DNA of 64,000 bases, taken from contig CP060755.1 in NCBI GenBank assembly GCA_023205875.1, positions 1,302,001-1,366,000 on the forward strand. Reading direction: 5' to 3'. Positions 17,249-27,406 of this stretch are shown here, piece after piece. The notes beneath the pieces were generated by a model. It had not been told where the DNA came from, searched no databases, and worked only from the letters and a program-made list of their open reading frames with translations. The DNA comes from Chloropicon primus (Eukaryota; Chlorophyta; Chloropicophyceae; Chloropicales; Chloropicaceae). Position 1 is the stretch's first letter, and each line of letters begins with the position of its first letter. A program made the translations under genes and the position numbers.

Positions 17249-19279
17249 TCAACTTTTGGGGCCAATCATTCTCGTAAAAAGCTTTCTTGCCGCCCTTGTT
17301 CGGCTCAACTCCGCTTTCAACGCTCTCTTGAAGTTCAGCTGGATGTTCTTGAAAACTCGGGCGAAGAAGCCGAATACGCTCTTGATGAACAGGGCCAGTG
17401 GGGACACCCTCTGTTCTTTCGTGGGCTCATTCAAGTTGTATTGGTATTCAAGAGCTTTCCTCTCCTGCTCCGTGACACTTTGAAGCGATGCCCTTTGCTG
17501 ATGAAGAGCCTCGTCAGTTATGCTGCCCTCAATCGCTTCCTTTTCTGTCTTGGCCTGGAGGACCTCTTCCCTCAGCTGTTCGACCTCGTTGGCGTGCTTC
17601 TCTCTCAGCACAGCGAGCTCTTTGGTATGATCAGCTTTTGCGGACAAGAGGGCAGCATCAGACTGTGCTGAATTGGATTCCAAGGCCTTCTCCAGCTCCT
17701 CCCTTGAGTGCCGTTCGAGTCTCTCTTGCAGCGCAGAGAGAGCGTTCTCCTTCTCAGCGGCAAGCTGCTGCGTCAGCTCGGCCAGGGCCTTCTCCATCTC
17801 TTCCGAGGCAAAAGCCTCGAGAGACTCCTTTTGTTTCTCGAGCATCTCCGAGAGCTCAGTCGAAGTGGATTCCGAAAGGGAGATCTTCTGTTCAGCCAAG
17901 GCTCGCTCAAGCTCCTTGGCAAAATCCGCCTTCAGTGAAACCATCTGAGCATCAAGAGCGGACTGCAGCTCACTCTGGGCCTGGGTCTTCATCTCCTTCT
18001 CCAGGCTTGCGTTCGTTTCGGCTAGATTCTGCTGGTGTTCCTTTCCGAGTTGGGCCTTCTGCTCCCTCAACGCGAATTCCAACTTTGCGTCAAAGTCTTG
18101 CATCAACTTGCTCTGCTCCTTCTCCAAATCAGCCCTCAGCCTCTGTTCGAGCTCCGCTTTGAGCGTCGCGGAGAGTTCAGCCTTCCCGCCCTCGAGCTCA
18201 TCCTTCTGCTTCTCGAGGGCGGTCTCGAGGTTCTTGGTGTACTCAAGTTCGAGTTCCTTCTCCTTCTCCGCCAGTGCCTTGGCAAGCGTCTCCCCGCTCT
18301 CCTCCTCCATCGAAAGCTTCTGCTCCTCGAGGGCCCTCTCCTTGTCGCTCTCCGCAGCAGCGGCCTGCTCCGCGAGGGCGTCCCCGACCTGCTTCTTCTT
18401 CTTTTCTTCTTCCTGCCATTGTTGGTGCCTCTCCCGAGCCTTTTGCCTCATTTTCTCCTCTTCGCTCCTCTGCAGAAGGGTTCGCAAAAACGAAGCGCCA
18501 CCCCACAGTATTGACAACCCCCCAACCGCTACGGTTCCATCGACGATGGCGTCCTGGTTGTCGAAGAATCCGCCGCTATCCGGGGCGACGGCAACTCCCC
18601 CCAGGCTTTCGACGCGCGGTTGCGGCTCGGCGGGCTTGGGTTCCTCGGACGTCTGCTCCTGCACCACCTCCGCTTCCGCTGGAACCACCGGAGACTCGGC
18701 AGAGACGACGTCATCCATCGTCCCCGCCGGAGTCTGCACTGGAATCTCTGACACCTCGGGGATCTCGGGGAGTGCGGCTTCTTCCACCGAAGCGCCAGGC
18801 TCGCTCGGCGCGACTGCTTCCGCGTCGCCCCCCTCCTCGGAGACGGAGACCTCCCGGGGGGCAGCCCCCACTTCTGCGACGATGGCCTCCTCTTCCTCCT
18901 GCTTGGGCTTCATCCTCTCCATGAGAGCCTCCAACTGCTCTTCAGTTCGGGTGTCCTCCCTGAATTGCGCGCGCAGGAAGTTCGATTCCCCCTTGGCGTA
19001 ACGCTCCGCGTCGTTCTTGAGCTTGTTCGCCCTGGATCTCGCCAACATGTCTTCGACCGTCGGCGTCGCCTCCGCGTTGCGGGCGGTGCCGTAGCCCGCG
19101 AGGGTCACGAGAGCCCCCAGCAGCGGCCTCCTCCCCAACAACGCTGTCAACCTCTCCTCCACCCCCTCGATGTTCCTGATCCTTCCGTCCTTCCGCTCCG
19201 CTCTCACCGCCTTGAACCTGTCCCCGCGCCTGAGCCCCCGGCTCCCCGGCCTCCTCAGCCCCCCCGACGACGACTTCAT
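17249..19279 (-). CDS. coiled-coil membrane protein with Tat-like plastid targeting
   Basis: Protein of 676 residues in one exon. It begins with a basic, Ser/Gly-rich leader, then a twin-arginine-like signal at about residues 50-71: RR followed by PLLGALVTLAGYG and an AEA cleavage-like site. An acidic, disordered linker (about 100-240) precedes a membrane segment near 247-270 (VAVGGLSILWGGASFLRTLL), then a long charged coiled coil (about 285-630), and a basic, aromatic C-terminus (LFIKSVFGFFARVFKNIQL). Leader, hydrophobic segment, then coiled coil recalls the plant thylakoid protein MFP1, but only the architecture is shared; homology is not shown. The 5' part, up to just before the membrane segment, is duplicated at 19996-20753. 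It converges on the NAA60 gene. Confidence 0.75.
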   Translation of the reverse strand: MKSSSGGLRRPGSRGLRRGDRFKAVRAERKDGRIRNIEGVEERLTALLGRRPLLGALVTLAGYGTARNAEATPTVEDMLARSRANKLKNDAERYAKGESNFLRAQFREDTRTEEQLEALMERMKPKQEEEEAIVAEVGAAPREVSVSEEGGDAEAVAPSEPGASVEEAALPEIPEVSEIPVQTPAGTMDDVVSAESPVVPAEAEVVQEQTSEEPKPAEPQPRVESLGGVAVAPDSGGFFDNQDAIVDGTVAVGGLSILWGGASFLRTLLQRSEEEKMRQKARERHQQWQEEEKKKKQVGDALAEQAAAAESDKERALEEQKLSMEEESGETLAKALAEKEKELELEYTKNLETALEKQKDELEGGKAELSATLKAELEQRLRADLEKEQSKLMQDFDAKLEFALREQKAQLGKEHQQNLAETNASLEKEMKTQAQSELQSALDAQMVSLKADFAKELERALAEQKISLSESTSTELSEMLEKQKESLEAFASEEMEKALAELTQQLAAEKENALSALQERLERHSREELEKALESNSAQSDAALLSAKADHTKELAVLREKHANEVEQLREEVLQAKTEKEAIEGSITDEALHQQRASLQSVTEQERKALEYQYNLNEPTKEQRVSPLALFIKSVFGFFARVFKNIQLNFKRALKAELSRTRAARKLFTRMIGPKS

Positions 19280-19537
19280 GTCTGTCCCTCGCGAGCTCTC
19301 TCCAACTCCGTCCCCGGTCCCGTGCGCGCGCGCCTCAAGATCTTTTGAGCTCAGATCTTTGGATAGGGAAGCGCGCGAAAGGGCGGCATCAGGATCGCCC
19401 GCGGGATCGTCAAAGAGTCAGCAGTCGAGCATAGAAGAGTGGCAGGCTGAGATCGTTGATGGGCTGACAGAGGAGCTCAACGCCAGCAGGGCAAAGTATT
19501 TGGAGCTATTTCTTTCTGCAATCACACACCTATCTCA

Positions 19538-19991
19538 TCAGGAGGTCGCTGCCTTGAACTTAAACGTGTTTCTCTTCAGCCTGCTGACTTTGGGGACGCC
19601 CACGTTGGCGGAGGACGAAAGGCCAGCACCACCGCCCTTGGCTCCGATCGGCTTGTTCTTCGGTAGACCCGCTTCCCGGTTCGAGTTCTTCCTTGCGGAG
19701 AGTGGGCGGGTTCGTGGCACCTTGAAACCCTTGTAGTTGGCCTGCTTTGCCTTTTCCGTGGGCGATTCGTTTGCTCGGGCGTTGGCGTCCTCGTTGCTCG
19801 TGGCCAGGAACTCGTACTGATCGACTTTTGGTTCCGGGACGCCGGGACCCTCGTCGTCGTCGTCGTCCTCGAGCCCCCCCCCGCGCCCGTTCGAGTAGCG
19901 AGCGACGCACTCCTCCCCGTCATCTTCGGAGAGGAGAGAGCGCCCACCGGGCGAGCTCTCGTCCCTCTCCTCCTTCCCCATCCCCGCCCCG
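19538..19991 (-). pseudogene. partial copy: 3' end of the LRR gene
   Basis: This is the duplicated C-terminal part (about 150 codons) of the LRR gene at 21012-22952, starting within GGAGMGKEERD and ending at the same stop codon. It lacks the LRR region, start codon and promoter. Two neighbouring base differences change GGL to EF beside the DDDDDEG run. As it lies immediately downstream of a duplicated promoter and 5' gene copy, it may form the 3' part of a chimeric transcript. Confidence 0.85.
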
Positions 19992-20753
19992 CCCCCCAAC
20001 CGCTACGGTTCCATCGACGATGGCGTCCTGGTTGTCGAAGAATCCGCCGCTATCCGGGGCGACGGCAACTCCCCCCAGGCTTTCGACGCGCGGTTGCGGC
20101 TCGGCGGGCTTGGGTTCCTCGGACGTCTGCTCCTGCACCACCTCCGCTTCCGCTGGAACCACCGGAGACTCGGCAGAGACGACGTCATCCATCGTCCCCG
20201 CCGGAGTCTGCACTGGAATCTCTGACACCTCGGGGATCTCGGGGAGTGCGGCTTCTTCCACCGAAGCGCCAGGCTCGCTCGGCGCGACTGCTTCCGCGTC
20301 GCCCCCCTCCTCGGAGACGGAGACCTCCCGGGGGGCAGCCCCCACTTCTGCGACGATGGCCTCCTCTTCCTCCTGCTTGGGCTTCATCCTCTCCATGAGA
20401 GCCTCCAACTGCTCTTCAGTTCGGGTGTCCTCCCTGAATTGCGCGCGCAGGAAGTTCGATTCCCCCTTGGCGTAACGCTCCGCGTCGTTCTTGAGCTTGT
20501 TCGCCCTGGATCTCGCCAACATGTCTTCGACCGTCGGCGTCGCCTCCGCGTTGCGGGCGGTGCCGTAGCCCGCGAGGGTCACGAGAGCCCCCAGCAGCGG
20601 CCTCCTCCCCAACAACGCTGTCAACCTCTCCTCCACCCCCTCGATGTTCCTGATCCTTCCGTCCTTCCGCTCCGCTCTCACCGCCTTGAACCTGTCCCCG
20701 CGCCTGAGCCCCCGGCTCCCCGGCCTCCTCAGCCCCCCCGACGACGACTTCAT
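19920..20753 (-). CDS. chimeric frame: truncated copy of the coiled-coil gene fused to out-of-frame LRR DNA
   Basis: The second unit of the duplication carries the promoter side and first 254 codons of the coiled-coil gene, identical to 18518-19279. At the junction the frame passes into LRR-gene DNA in a different frame and ends after about 23 novel residues, for 277 in all. The predicted product keeps the leader, the Tat-like signal and the acidic linker but loses the membrane segment and the whole coiled coil. Whether it is expressed cannot be told. It may simply be a non-functional by-product of the duplication. Confidence 0.6.
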   Translation of the reverse strand: MKSSSGGLRRPGSRGLRRGDRFKAVRAERKDGRIRNIEGVEERLTALLGRRPLLGALVTLAGYGTARNAEATPTVEDMLARSRANKLKNDAERYAKGESNFLRAQFREDTRTEEQLEALMERMKPKQEEEEAIVAEVGAAPREVSVSEEGGDAEAVAPSEPGASVEEAALPEIPEVSEIPVQTPAGTMDDVVSAESPVVPAEAEVVQEQTSEEPKPAEPQPRVESLGGVAVAPDSGGFFDNQDAIVDGTVAVGGRGGDGEGGEGRELARWALSPLRR

Positions 20754-21011
20754 GTCTGTCCCTCGCGAGCTCTCTCCAACTCCGTCCCCGGTCCCGTGCG
20801 CGCGCGCCTCAAGATCTTTTGAGCTCAGATCTTTGGATAGGGAAGCGCGCGAAAGGGCGGCATCAGGATCGCCCGCGGGATCGTCAAAGAGTCAGCAGTC
20901 GAGCATAGAAGAGTGGCAGGCTGAGATCGTTGATGGGCTGACAGAGGAGCTCAACGCCAGCAGGGCAAAGTATTTGGAGCTATTTCTTTCTGCAATCACA
21001 CACCTATCTCA

Positions 21012-22952
21012 TCAGGAGGTCGCTGCCTTGAACTTAAACGTGTTTCTCTTCAGCCTGCTGACTTTGGGGACGCCCACGTTGGCGGAGGACGAAAGGCCAG
21101 CACCACCGCCCTTGGCTCCGATCGGCTTGTTCTTCGGTAGACCCGCTTCCCGGTTCGAGTTCTTCCTTGCGGAGAGTGGGCGGGTTCGTGGCACCTTGAA
21201 ACCCTTGTAGTTGGCCTGCTTTGCCTTTTCCGTGGGCGATTCGTTTGCTCGGGCGTTGGCGTCCTCGTTGCTCGTGGCCAGGAACTCGTACTGATCGACT
21301 TTTGGTTCCGGGACGCCGGGACCCTCGTCGTCGTCGTCGTCCTCGAACTCCCCCCCGCGCCCGTTCGAGTAGCGAGCGACGCACTCCTCCCCGTCATCTT
21401 CGGAGAGGAGAGAGCGCCCACCGGGCGAGCTCTCGTCCCTCTCCTCCTTCCCCATCCCCGCCCCGCCCCTCAGTCGCGCCCCGTCGTCCGGACCCGCGTC
21501 GCCTCGGCTTGGCCTCTTCTCCCCGGGACCCGGCTTGGCCTCCTCCACCGGGGTCTCCCTGAATGTGGCGACCTTGTGCTCCTGCTTGACGACTCCGATC
21601 ACGGGCGGCTCGGGAAGGGACGCAGTCAGCACCTCGCCCTCGGAGGCTTTGGCCATGCTCGCCACCTCATCCATGGGCAGCTCGAGGTTCTGCTTCATTT
21701 CCTTGAGAAGCTTGGTCATCTTCTGCTGGTAGCCAAACACCTGCTCCTCGAAAGCGAGGCTCTCCGCTTCGTACTGAACGGCCGTGAGGAGCCTGTTCCC
21801 TCCCCCCGCCCTCGCGGACATCGGCCTGGCTCCCGGCGTCGAGGACGCGGCGGGGTTTTGGGCGCTGGATGGCCTGGACGCTCCCATGGACCTCCTCCTT
21901 GGAGCGGGCGGCCTCGCGCCGGGTGGGGCTCTTGGCATGATCTTCCCCTCCTGTCCCGCCGCAGAGCTCGGTGGTGCTGGCCTCGGGGCCGAGCTCGCTT
22001 TCACGTCCCTGTCGTCCAGGCACTCCAAGCAGGGGAACATGTCGAGCGCTTGGGCCCTGTGCGCATCCTGGCCCCCCATCGCGAAAGGGTTGCCTTCCAC
22101 CTTGAGGTCCCTGAGCTCCTCCAGGGGGCTCAAGGCCTTGAGCGCGTCAATGTCGCACAACCTGTTTTTGCTCAGGTCGAGTATCTCGACGACAGGAAAG
22201 TTCTCGATCCCGACCAGGTCCTCGAACTTGTTCCCCGACAGGTAAAGCTCCGTGGCTTCCTCGAACCTTTTGCTCAAGTTCGAGAGGCTCGATATGCAGT
22301 TGTCCTCCACCCTAACGATGTCCAAGTCCCTGGCGTATTTTTCAATCCCCTTGATTGATTTGATCTCGTTGCCGCTGGCCTGGAACTCCTTGAGCTGGCA
22401 CGGGCTCACGGGGAGGCCCTTCAAGTCCCTCAGCTTGTTGTTGTTCAAGGAAAGCTGCTCCAGCTTGCCAAGACCCGAAAGCCCTTGCAGCTTCTCGATG
22501 CCGTTCGAGCTCAGGTCCAAGATTCGCAGGCAGGTCGGCAGACTGCCGGGCGATATGTCCTGCAAGTTATTAAACGCCGCGCTGAGCTCGTGCAGGAACT
22601 TGAGGTTCTCCAGCCCCTCGAAGCGCGTCAGCTTGTTCGAGTCGACGGACAGGATCTGGAGGTTCACGAGGTGGTGCACGCCGTGCAGGCTGTCGAGGTT
22701 ATTGTTGTAGAGTCTCAAAACTTTCAAGTTCTTCAGGTACCTCATGCTCACAAGGGACGTGACCAGATTGAACGAGAGGTCCAGCTTCCTCAGACTCGTG
22801 CACTCCTCCAGCACGCTGATGCCCTTCACCTGCCGGTTGTGGAACTCCAGGGAAGTCACCTTTTCTGGCTCCTCCCTCGTCTCCTCCATGATGAGTGCGC
22901 GCGTGAGCTCCACGCCCTTCTTCTCGTCCGCATCCTCCCTTTCCTCCCTCAT
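21012..22952 (-). CDS. SDS22-like leucine-rich repeat protein with disordered C-terminus
   Basis: Protein of 646 residues from the first ATG (22952); a GTG nine bases upstream is not needed. About ten LRRs of the short SDS22 type fill residues 30-310 (for example LRKLDLSFNLVTSL, LKVLRLYNNNLDSL, LEQLSLNNNKLRDL), closed by an LRR cap-like VEGNPFAM segment. The remaining half is Pro/Ala/Arg-rich, with an acidic EDDDDDEG run and a short helical part (VQYEAESLAFEEQVFGYQQK) near 390-420. No kinase, membrane or signal segment. Such proteins usually act as scaffolds, including for PP1 or in cilia, but no specific orthologue is recognised. Its 3' part is duplicated next door. Confidence 0.8.
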   Translation of the reverse strand: MREEREDADEKKGVELTRALIMEETREEPEKVTSLEFHNRQVKGISVLEECTSLRKLDLSFNLVTSLVSMRYLKNLKVLRLYNNNLDSLHGVHHLVNLQILSVDSNKLTRFEGLENLKFLHELSAAFNNLQDISPGSLPTCLRILDLSSNGIEKLQGLSGLGKLEQLSLNNNKLRDLKGLPVSPCQLKEFQASGNEIKSIKGIEKYARDLDIVRVEDNCISSLSNLSKRFEEATELYLSGNKFEDLVGIENFPVVEILDLSKNRLCDIDALKALSPLEELRDLKVEGNPFAMGGQDAHRAQALDMFPCLECLDDRDVKASSAPRPAPPSSAAGQEGKIMPRAPPGARPPAPRRRSMGASRPSSAQNPAASSTPGARPMSARAGGGNRLLTAVQYEAESLAFEEQVFGYQQKMTKLLKEMKQNLELPMDEVASMAKASEGEVLTASLPEPPVIGVVKQEHKVATFRETPVEEAKPGPGEKRPSRGDAGPDDGARLRGGAGMGKEERDESSPGGRSLLSEDDGEECVARYSNGRGGEFEDDDDDEGPGVPEPKVDQYEFLATSNEDANARANESPTEKAKQANYKGFKVPRTRPLSARKNSNREAGLPKNKPIGAKGGGAGLSSSANVGVPKVSRLKRNTFKFKAATS

Positions 22953-23154
22953 CTTGCACACAGGGACGAGGACGACGCCTTGGTCGACACCACAGAAGAC
23001 TACTAGTCCTTGACGAAGCTTTCACCTCGGCATTCAAAAAAAAAGAAAGCTTGTTGTGTGCAACAACATTTCCCAAAATTTCGAAACCTGTGACGGATTG
23101 GCACATGACATTGGCAAGCCTTGGCTCTTGGCTCTTCCTTCCGGGCCCGGTGAC

Positions 23155-23190
<36 letters not shown>
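23155..23190. repeat. (GAT)12 trinucleotide repeat
   Basis: Twelve uninterrupted GAT units lie between the GLDC stop codon and the LRR gene start, both minus-strand genes. They are non-coding on present models. Confidence 0.95.
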
Positions 23191-23191
<1 letters not shown>

Positions 23192-23217
23192 GGATGATGG
23201 GTGAACTTGTTAACCTG

Positions 23218-23222
23218 TTACA
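23218..23222 (-). terminator. candidate TGTAA polyadenylation signal of the glycine decarboxylase gene
   Basis: On the minus strand TGTAA occurs 24 bases after the GLDC stop codon, in AT-rich spacer DNA. Confidence 0.5.
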
Positions 23223-23246
23223 ATTAAATCGAGGAAAAGTGGTGGC

Positions 23247-26200
23247 TTACTCGGCCTGGGCGTACGCAGAAATATCGTCGCAGCAGAGCGTGGTCTGCAA
23301 GTTCCTGTCCCCGAAAACGTTGTCAACCCTGCTAGTGGTGGGCCAGAACTTGAAGTCCTTGAGGTAACCAATAGGGAAGGCAGCCATCTCTCTCGAGTAT
23401 GGGTGCTCCCACTTCTCAGCCATGACAACATCCTGGGTGTGGGGGGCGTTCTTAAGCGGGTTGTTGACAGGGTCAAGCTGGCCTGACTCGACCATGGCGA
23501 TCTCCTTGCGGATGGCGATCATGGCGTCGCAGAACCTGTCCAACTCGTCCTTGGACTCACTCTCGGTTGGCTCGACCATCAGGGTGCCGGTGACAGGCCA
23601 GGACATGGTCGGGGCGTGGTACCCGTAGTCAATGAGCCTCTTGGCAATGTCCTCGGCCTCGATGTTGGCGCTGTCCTTGAAAGGTCTGACGTCCAGAATG
23701 AACTCGTGAGCAACCGTGCCGTTCTCCCCCTTGTAGAGAATCTCGTAGTCCTCGGACAAGCGAGAGGCCATGTAGTTGGCGTTGAGGATGGCGTGCTCAG
23801 AAGCCTTGGTCAGTCCCTTGCTTCCCATCATGACCAGGTAGGCGTAAGAGATCGCGAGAATCAAAGACGAGCCGTGCGGAGCCGCGGCCATGCAACCGAA
23901 AGGCTTCTTCTCATCGACGGCAGGCATCGCCCCGGTTGGGACGACAGGGTGGGAGGGCAAGAAAGGAGCCAAATGGGCCTTGACTCCGATTGGTCCCATG
24001 CCTGGGCCACCACCTCCGTGAGGGATGGCGAAGGTCTTGTGAAGGTTGAGGTGGCAGACGTCAGCCCCGATGAGTCCTGGGCTGGTGAGTCCCACCTGGG
24101 CGTTCATGTTGGCACCGTCCATGTAGACCTGGCCCCCGTTGTCGTGGATGATCTGGCAGATCTCGTCGATCCTGGACTCGTACACCCCGTAGGTGGACGG
24201 GTAGGTGACCATCAGGGCCCCGAGGTTCTCGGCGTTCTTCGCGACCTTTACCTTCAAGTCCTCGATGTCGACGTTCCCCTGGGCGTCGGTCTTGCAAGTC
24301 ACGATCTTCATTCCCGACATGACGGCACTGGCTGGGTTGGTTCCGTGAGCAGAGACAGGGATGATGCACACGTTCCTGTGGTAGTCACCGTTGTTCCTGT
24401 GGTAGGCCCTGATGGCCATGAGGCCGGCATACTCCCCGGATGCGCCACTGTTCGGCTGCATGGACATCGCGTCGAATCCCGTGACCTCGCACAGAATGTC
24501 GGCAAGGTTCCCGATCATCTCCTTGTATCCCGCGGCCTGGTCCTCTGGGGCGAAGGGGTGCATGTTGGCGAACTCCCCCATGGTGATCGGCATCATCTCA
24601 GAGGTCGCGTTGAGCTTCATGGTACAAGAACCCAAAGGAATCATCGAGTGGCACAAGGAAAGATCCTTGGCCTCGAGCCTGGCCAGGTACCTGAGCATCT
24701 CGTGCTCGGAGTGGTACGTGTTGAACACGGGGTGGGTCAAGAAGTCACTGGTTCTCTTGAAGCCCCCGGCGTTGCAGGTCACGCCCTGCGCGAGGGACTC
24801 GGCGGTGAACGAGGCCGACCCGCCGGAGAGGACGGAGAAGAGCACGTCCACGTCCTCAAGGGAGGAAGTCTCGTCGAAGGCGATGGACACGTGGCTCTCG
24901 TCCAGCTGCCGGATGTTGTACCCCTTGGCGACCGCGGCCTCGACGACTCCGGCAGCCTTGCCGCCGCCGACGTTGACGGAGACGGTGTCGAAGAAGAGGT
25001 CGGACTTGACGCTCATGCCGAGCTCCTTGGCTCCCGCGGCCAGGATGCCGGCGAGCCCATGGACTCTGCCCGCGATCTGCTTCAGGCCCTCAGGGCCGTG
25101 GTAGACGGCGTACATGGCGGCGATGTTGGCGAGGAGAGCCTGAGCCGTGCAGATGTTCGAAGTTGCCTTCTCCCTCCTGATGTGCTGCTCGCGGGTCTGC
25201 ATGGCCATGCGGAGGGCAGGGTTCCCGTGCTGGTCGATGCTGGTTCCGATGACGCGGCCGGGCATGATCCTCTTGTACTCCTCGGCGGTGGCCAGGAAGG
25301 CGGCGTGGGGGCCGCCGTACCCCATGGGGACGCCGAAGCGCTGGGAGGACCCGATGGCGATGTCGGCGCCGAGCTCACCCGGGGGGGTGAGCATGGTCAA
25401 GGCCAGGAGGTCGGTCGCCATGACGACCTTGGCGTTCACGGCGTGCGCGGCGTCGATGACCGAGCCGTACTCGTTCAGGGAGCCGTCAGTAGCGGGGTAC
25501 TGGAGGAGGACCCCGCACACGTCGTTCCCGCTGAAGTCAAAGTCGGCCTCGGGGGACACGACGCACTCGAGGCCGAGCCCTTCGGCCCTCGAGGTGCACA
25601 CCGCGATGGTCTGCGGGTGGCACTTGTCCGAAACCAGGAACTTTGGCTTCTTGCCGTTGGCCTTGGCGCTGCACATGGTCATGGCCTCGGCGGCGGCGGT
25701 GGCCTCGTCCAGGAGGGAGGCGTTCGCCATGGGGAAGCCGGTCAGGTCGGTGATCATGGTCTGGAAGTTCAGGAGGGACTCCAGCCTGCCCTGGGAGATC
25801 TCGGCCTGGTACGGGGTGTACTGCGTGTACCAGCCGGGGTTCTCCAGGAGGTTCCTGAGGATCACCGTCGGCGTCAGGGTGCCGTAGTACCCCATCCCGA
25901 TGAAGTTCTTGTTCACGACGTTCTTGCTCCCGAGCTCCTGCATGTGCTCGAGGAACTTGTTCTCCGTCATGGCCTCGGTAAACTGGCCCAGGTCCAGCTC
26001 CGTCTGCTTGCGGATGTGGGTGGGCACGGTCTTGTCGATGAGCTCCGAGAGCGACTCGAACCCGCAGTCCTTGGCCATCTTGCCCTCGATGCACGCCGGG
26101 GCGTTGCTGATGTGCCTCGGGATGAAGCTAGAACGGAGAAGAAGAAGAACCCAGGGAGAGGAGAGAGAGAGGGAGAGGAGGGGGTGTCAGTGGTTGCGGT

Positions 26201-26624
26201 CGCCAAAGACGCGGTTGGTTACGCTTTTTTCGTGTGCGTGCGCGGGGCGTGAGCGTGAGCGACGACCACAGAAGATACAGATAAGACGGATCTCGTTGTG
26301 GCGACAGGGTTGGTTGTTGCCCTCGGGAGTCTCGTACGAGAGCAAGGAAGAAGCGAGAAAACACGGGAGGAAGCACAGTTCCCCCAAACCGATCGAGGGT
26401 CCGCCCTGGAACCCGTCCCCTCACCTGTCGCTCGGCCTCAAGCTCTCCACAGAGATGGATCTCCCGGTCTGGACGTAGCCATTGCTCTTGGCCAACGCCA
26501 ACGCCCCCGCGGTCGTCAGGTTGTACTCCTCCGCCGGCCTCGCCGCGATCCTCGCAACGGGAGACAGGGAGGTCTTCCCCCTGCGCGTCAGCACGCGCGC
26601 CACGGCACTCGCCACCATGGACAT
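23247..26624 (-). CDS. GLDC: glycine dehydrogenase (decarboxylating), P-protein of the glycine cleavage system
   Basis: PLP enzyme that decarboxylates glycine and passes the aminomethyl group to H-protein in mitochondria; in algae it serves photorespiration and C1 metabolism. Exons are complement 26425-26624 and 23247-26127, giving 1026 residues. The 297-base intron (GTGAGG donor, TAG acceptor) joins SVESLRPSD to SFIPRHISN, the conserved N-terminal junction. Residues 1-35 are basic and Ser/Ala-rich, as in a mitochondrial presequence. The PLP lysine lies in [20 protein letters not shown]; the two homologous halves typical of the eukaryotic single-chain enzyme are both present ([12 protein letters not shown] early; [19 protein letters not shown] midway). 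Very secure. Confidence 0.97.
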
Positions 26625-27406
26625 CTTCCCTCTCTTGGAACTTCACGAGCAGCGTCCCAGCTCTCGCGAAAACACCACGTTTGGTTTCGGGCCTCGTCAC
26701 TCCCTTCCCCTCAGCCACAGATTTAGATTCCCCTTCTTGTTCTCTCTGGGTGAGGATCAGGTGTTCGTGGATGTCGCTGGCCTGGACGGAAAAATCTTAG
26801 CGAAAAGAAATCTCGAGGGAAATCCAGAGAGGGGAGGATCCCTAGGGGAGGATCCTGGAGGAGGATCCAAAGTAGTACTCCCACAAGCGAGAGTATATAC
26901 AACACACTCCCTTCCTTCTCCGGCCAAACCAAACCAAACCAAACATCCTTTTTCTTTGCCTCCTCCATTTTTCCTTTCTCCTTCCCTTTTTTTTCCTTTT
27001 TCCTTTGTTTGACCGTTGCATTCGATATCGTATTTCCTTAAGTGAACCCCAAGGTCTGCAGTTCTCCCCTTGGAGACAAAGGACGCGCGCAAGAAGAGAG
27101 GTCTCCCTCTCCCTCTCCCTCTCCCTCTCTCCGTATTTCTTCTTCTTTCTGTGATTTCATGAGGGAAGAACAAGACTCAACTGTATTGTTCAAGGGGAAG
27201 GGAAGTCATCGTCGTCGTCGTTGCGCGCGCGCGTGTGTCTCTCGCTCTCGCTCGCTCGGTCAGTCGACTCCGCCTGTCTCGTCGTCGACTGGAATGAGAT
27301 ACAGGTGCCGCGAGTGAAGCCGAACAAGACGGTGTGACAAAGACAGGACGACGGGACAAGAGTATCCCTCGCGAGGAGGGATTTGACTGCTACGACTAGG
27401 GGCAGA
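26625..27406. other. divergent intergenic region between GLDC and the IQ/WW gene
   Basis: This 782-base spacer contains a palindromic GTATATAC near 26893-26900 that could serve as a TATA element for either strand, four AAACC units at about 26926-26944, T/C-rich low-complexity DNA and CCCTCT repeats near 27100-27130. I see no coding region or RNA gene. Confidence 0.5.

Larger units (their letters stand above)
18518..21469. repeat. tandem duplication of a 1474-bp segment
   Basis: Bases 18518-19991 recur as 19992-21465 with a constant offset of 1474. Read by eye, I found only two differences: G/A at 19873 versus 21347 and C/T at 19875 versus 21349. The unit holds the 5' part of the coiled-coil gene, the spacer, and the 3' part of the LRR gene. 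The left outer boundary, the junction and the right outer boundary all fall in C runs (18518-18523, 19992-19997, 21466-21469), so breakpoints are ambiguous within four to six bases. Both parent genes stay intact at the outer ends. The high identity suggests a very recent event or an assembly error. Confidence 0.93.

Noticed and set aside
23616-26252. An 878-codon open frame on the plus strand opposite GLDC
   Set aside because: It is exactly antisense to a conserved enzyme, has no recognisable domain, and its Val/Gly/His/Arg-rich composition is what GC-rich codon bias on the other strand produces.
26893-26900. TATA-like palindrome GTATATAC as a promoter
   Set aside because: Possible, but it is 270 and 510 bases from the two start codons and unsupported; mentioned only in the spacer description.
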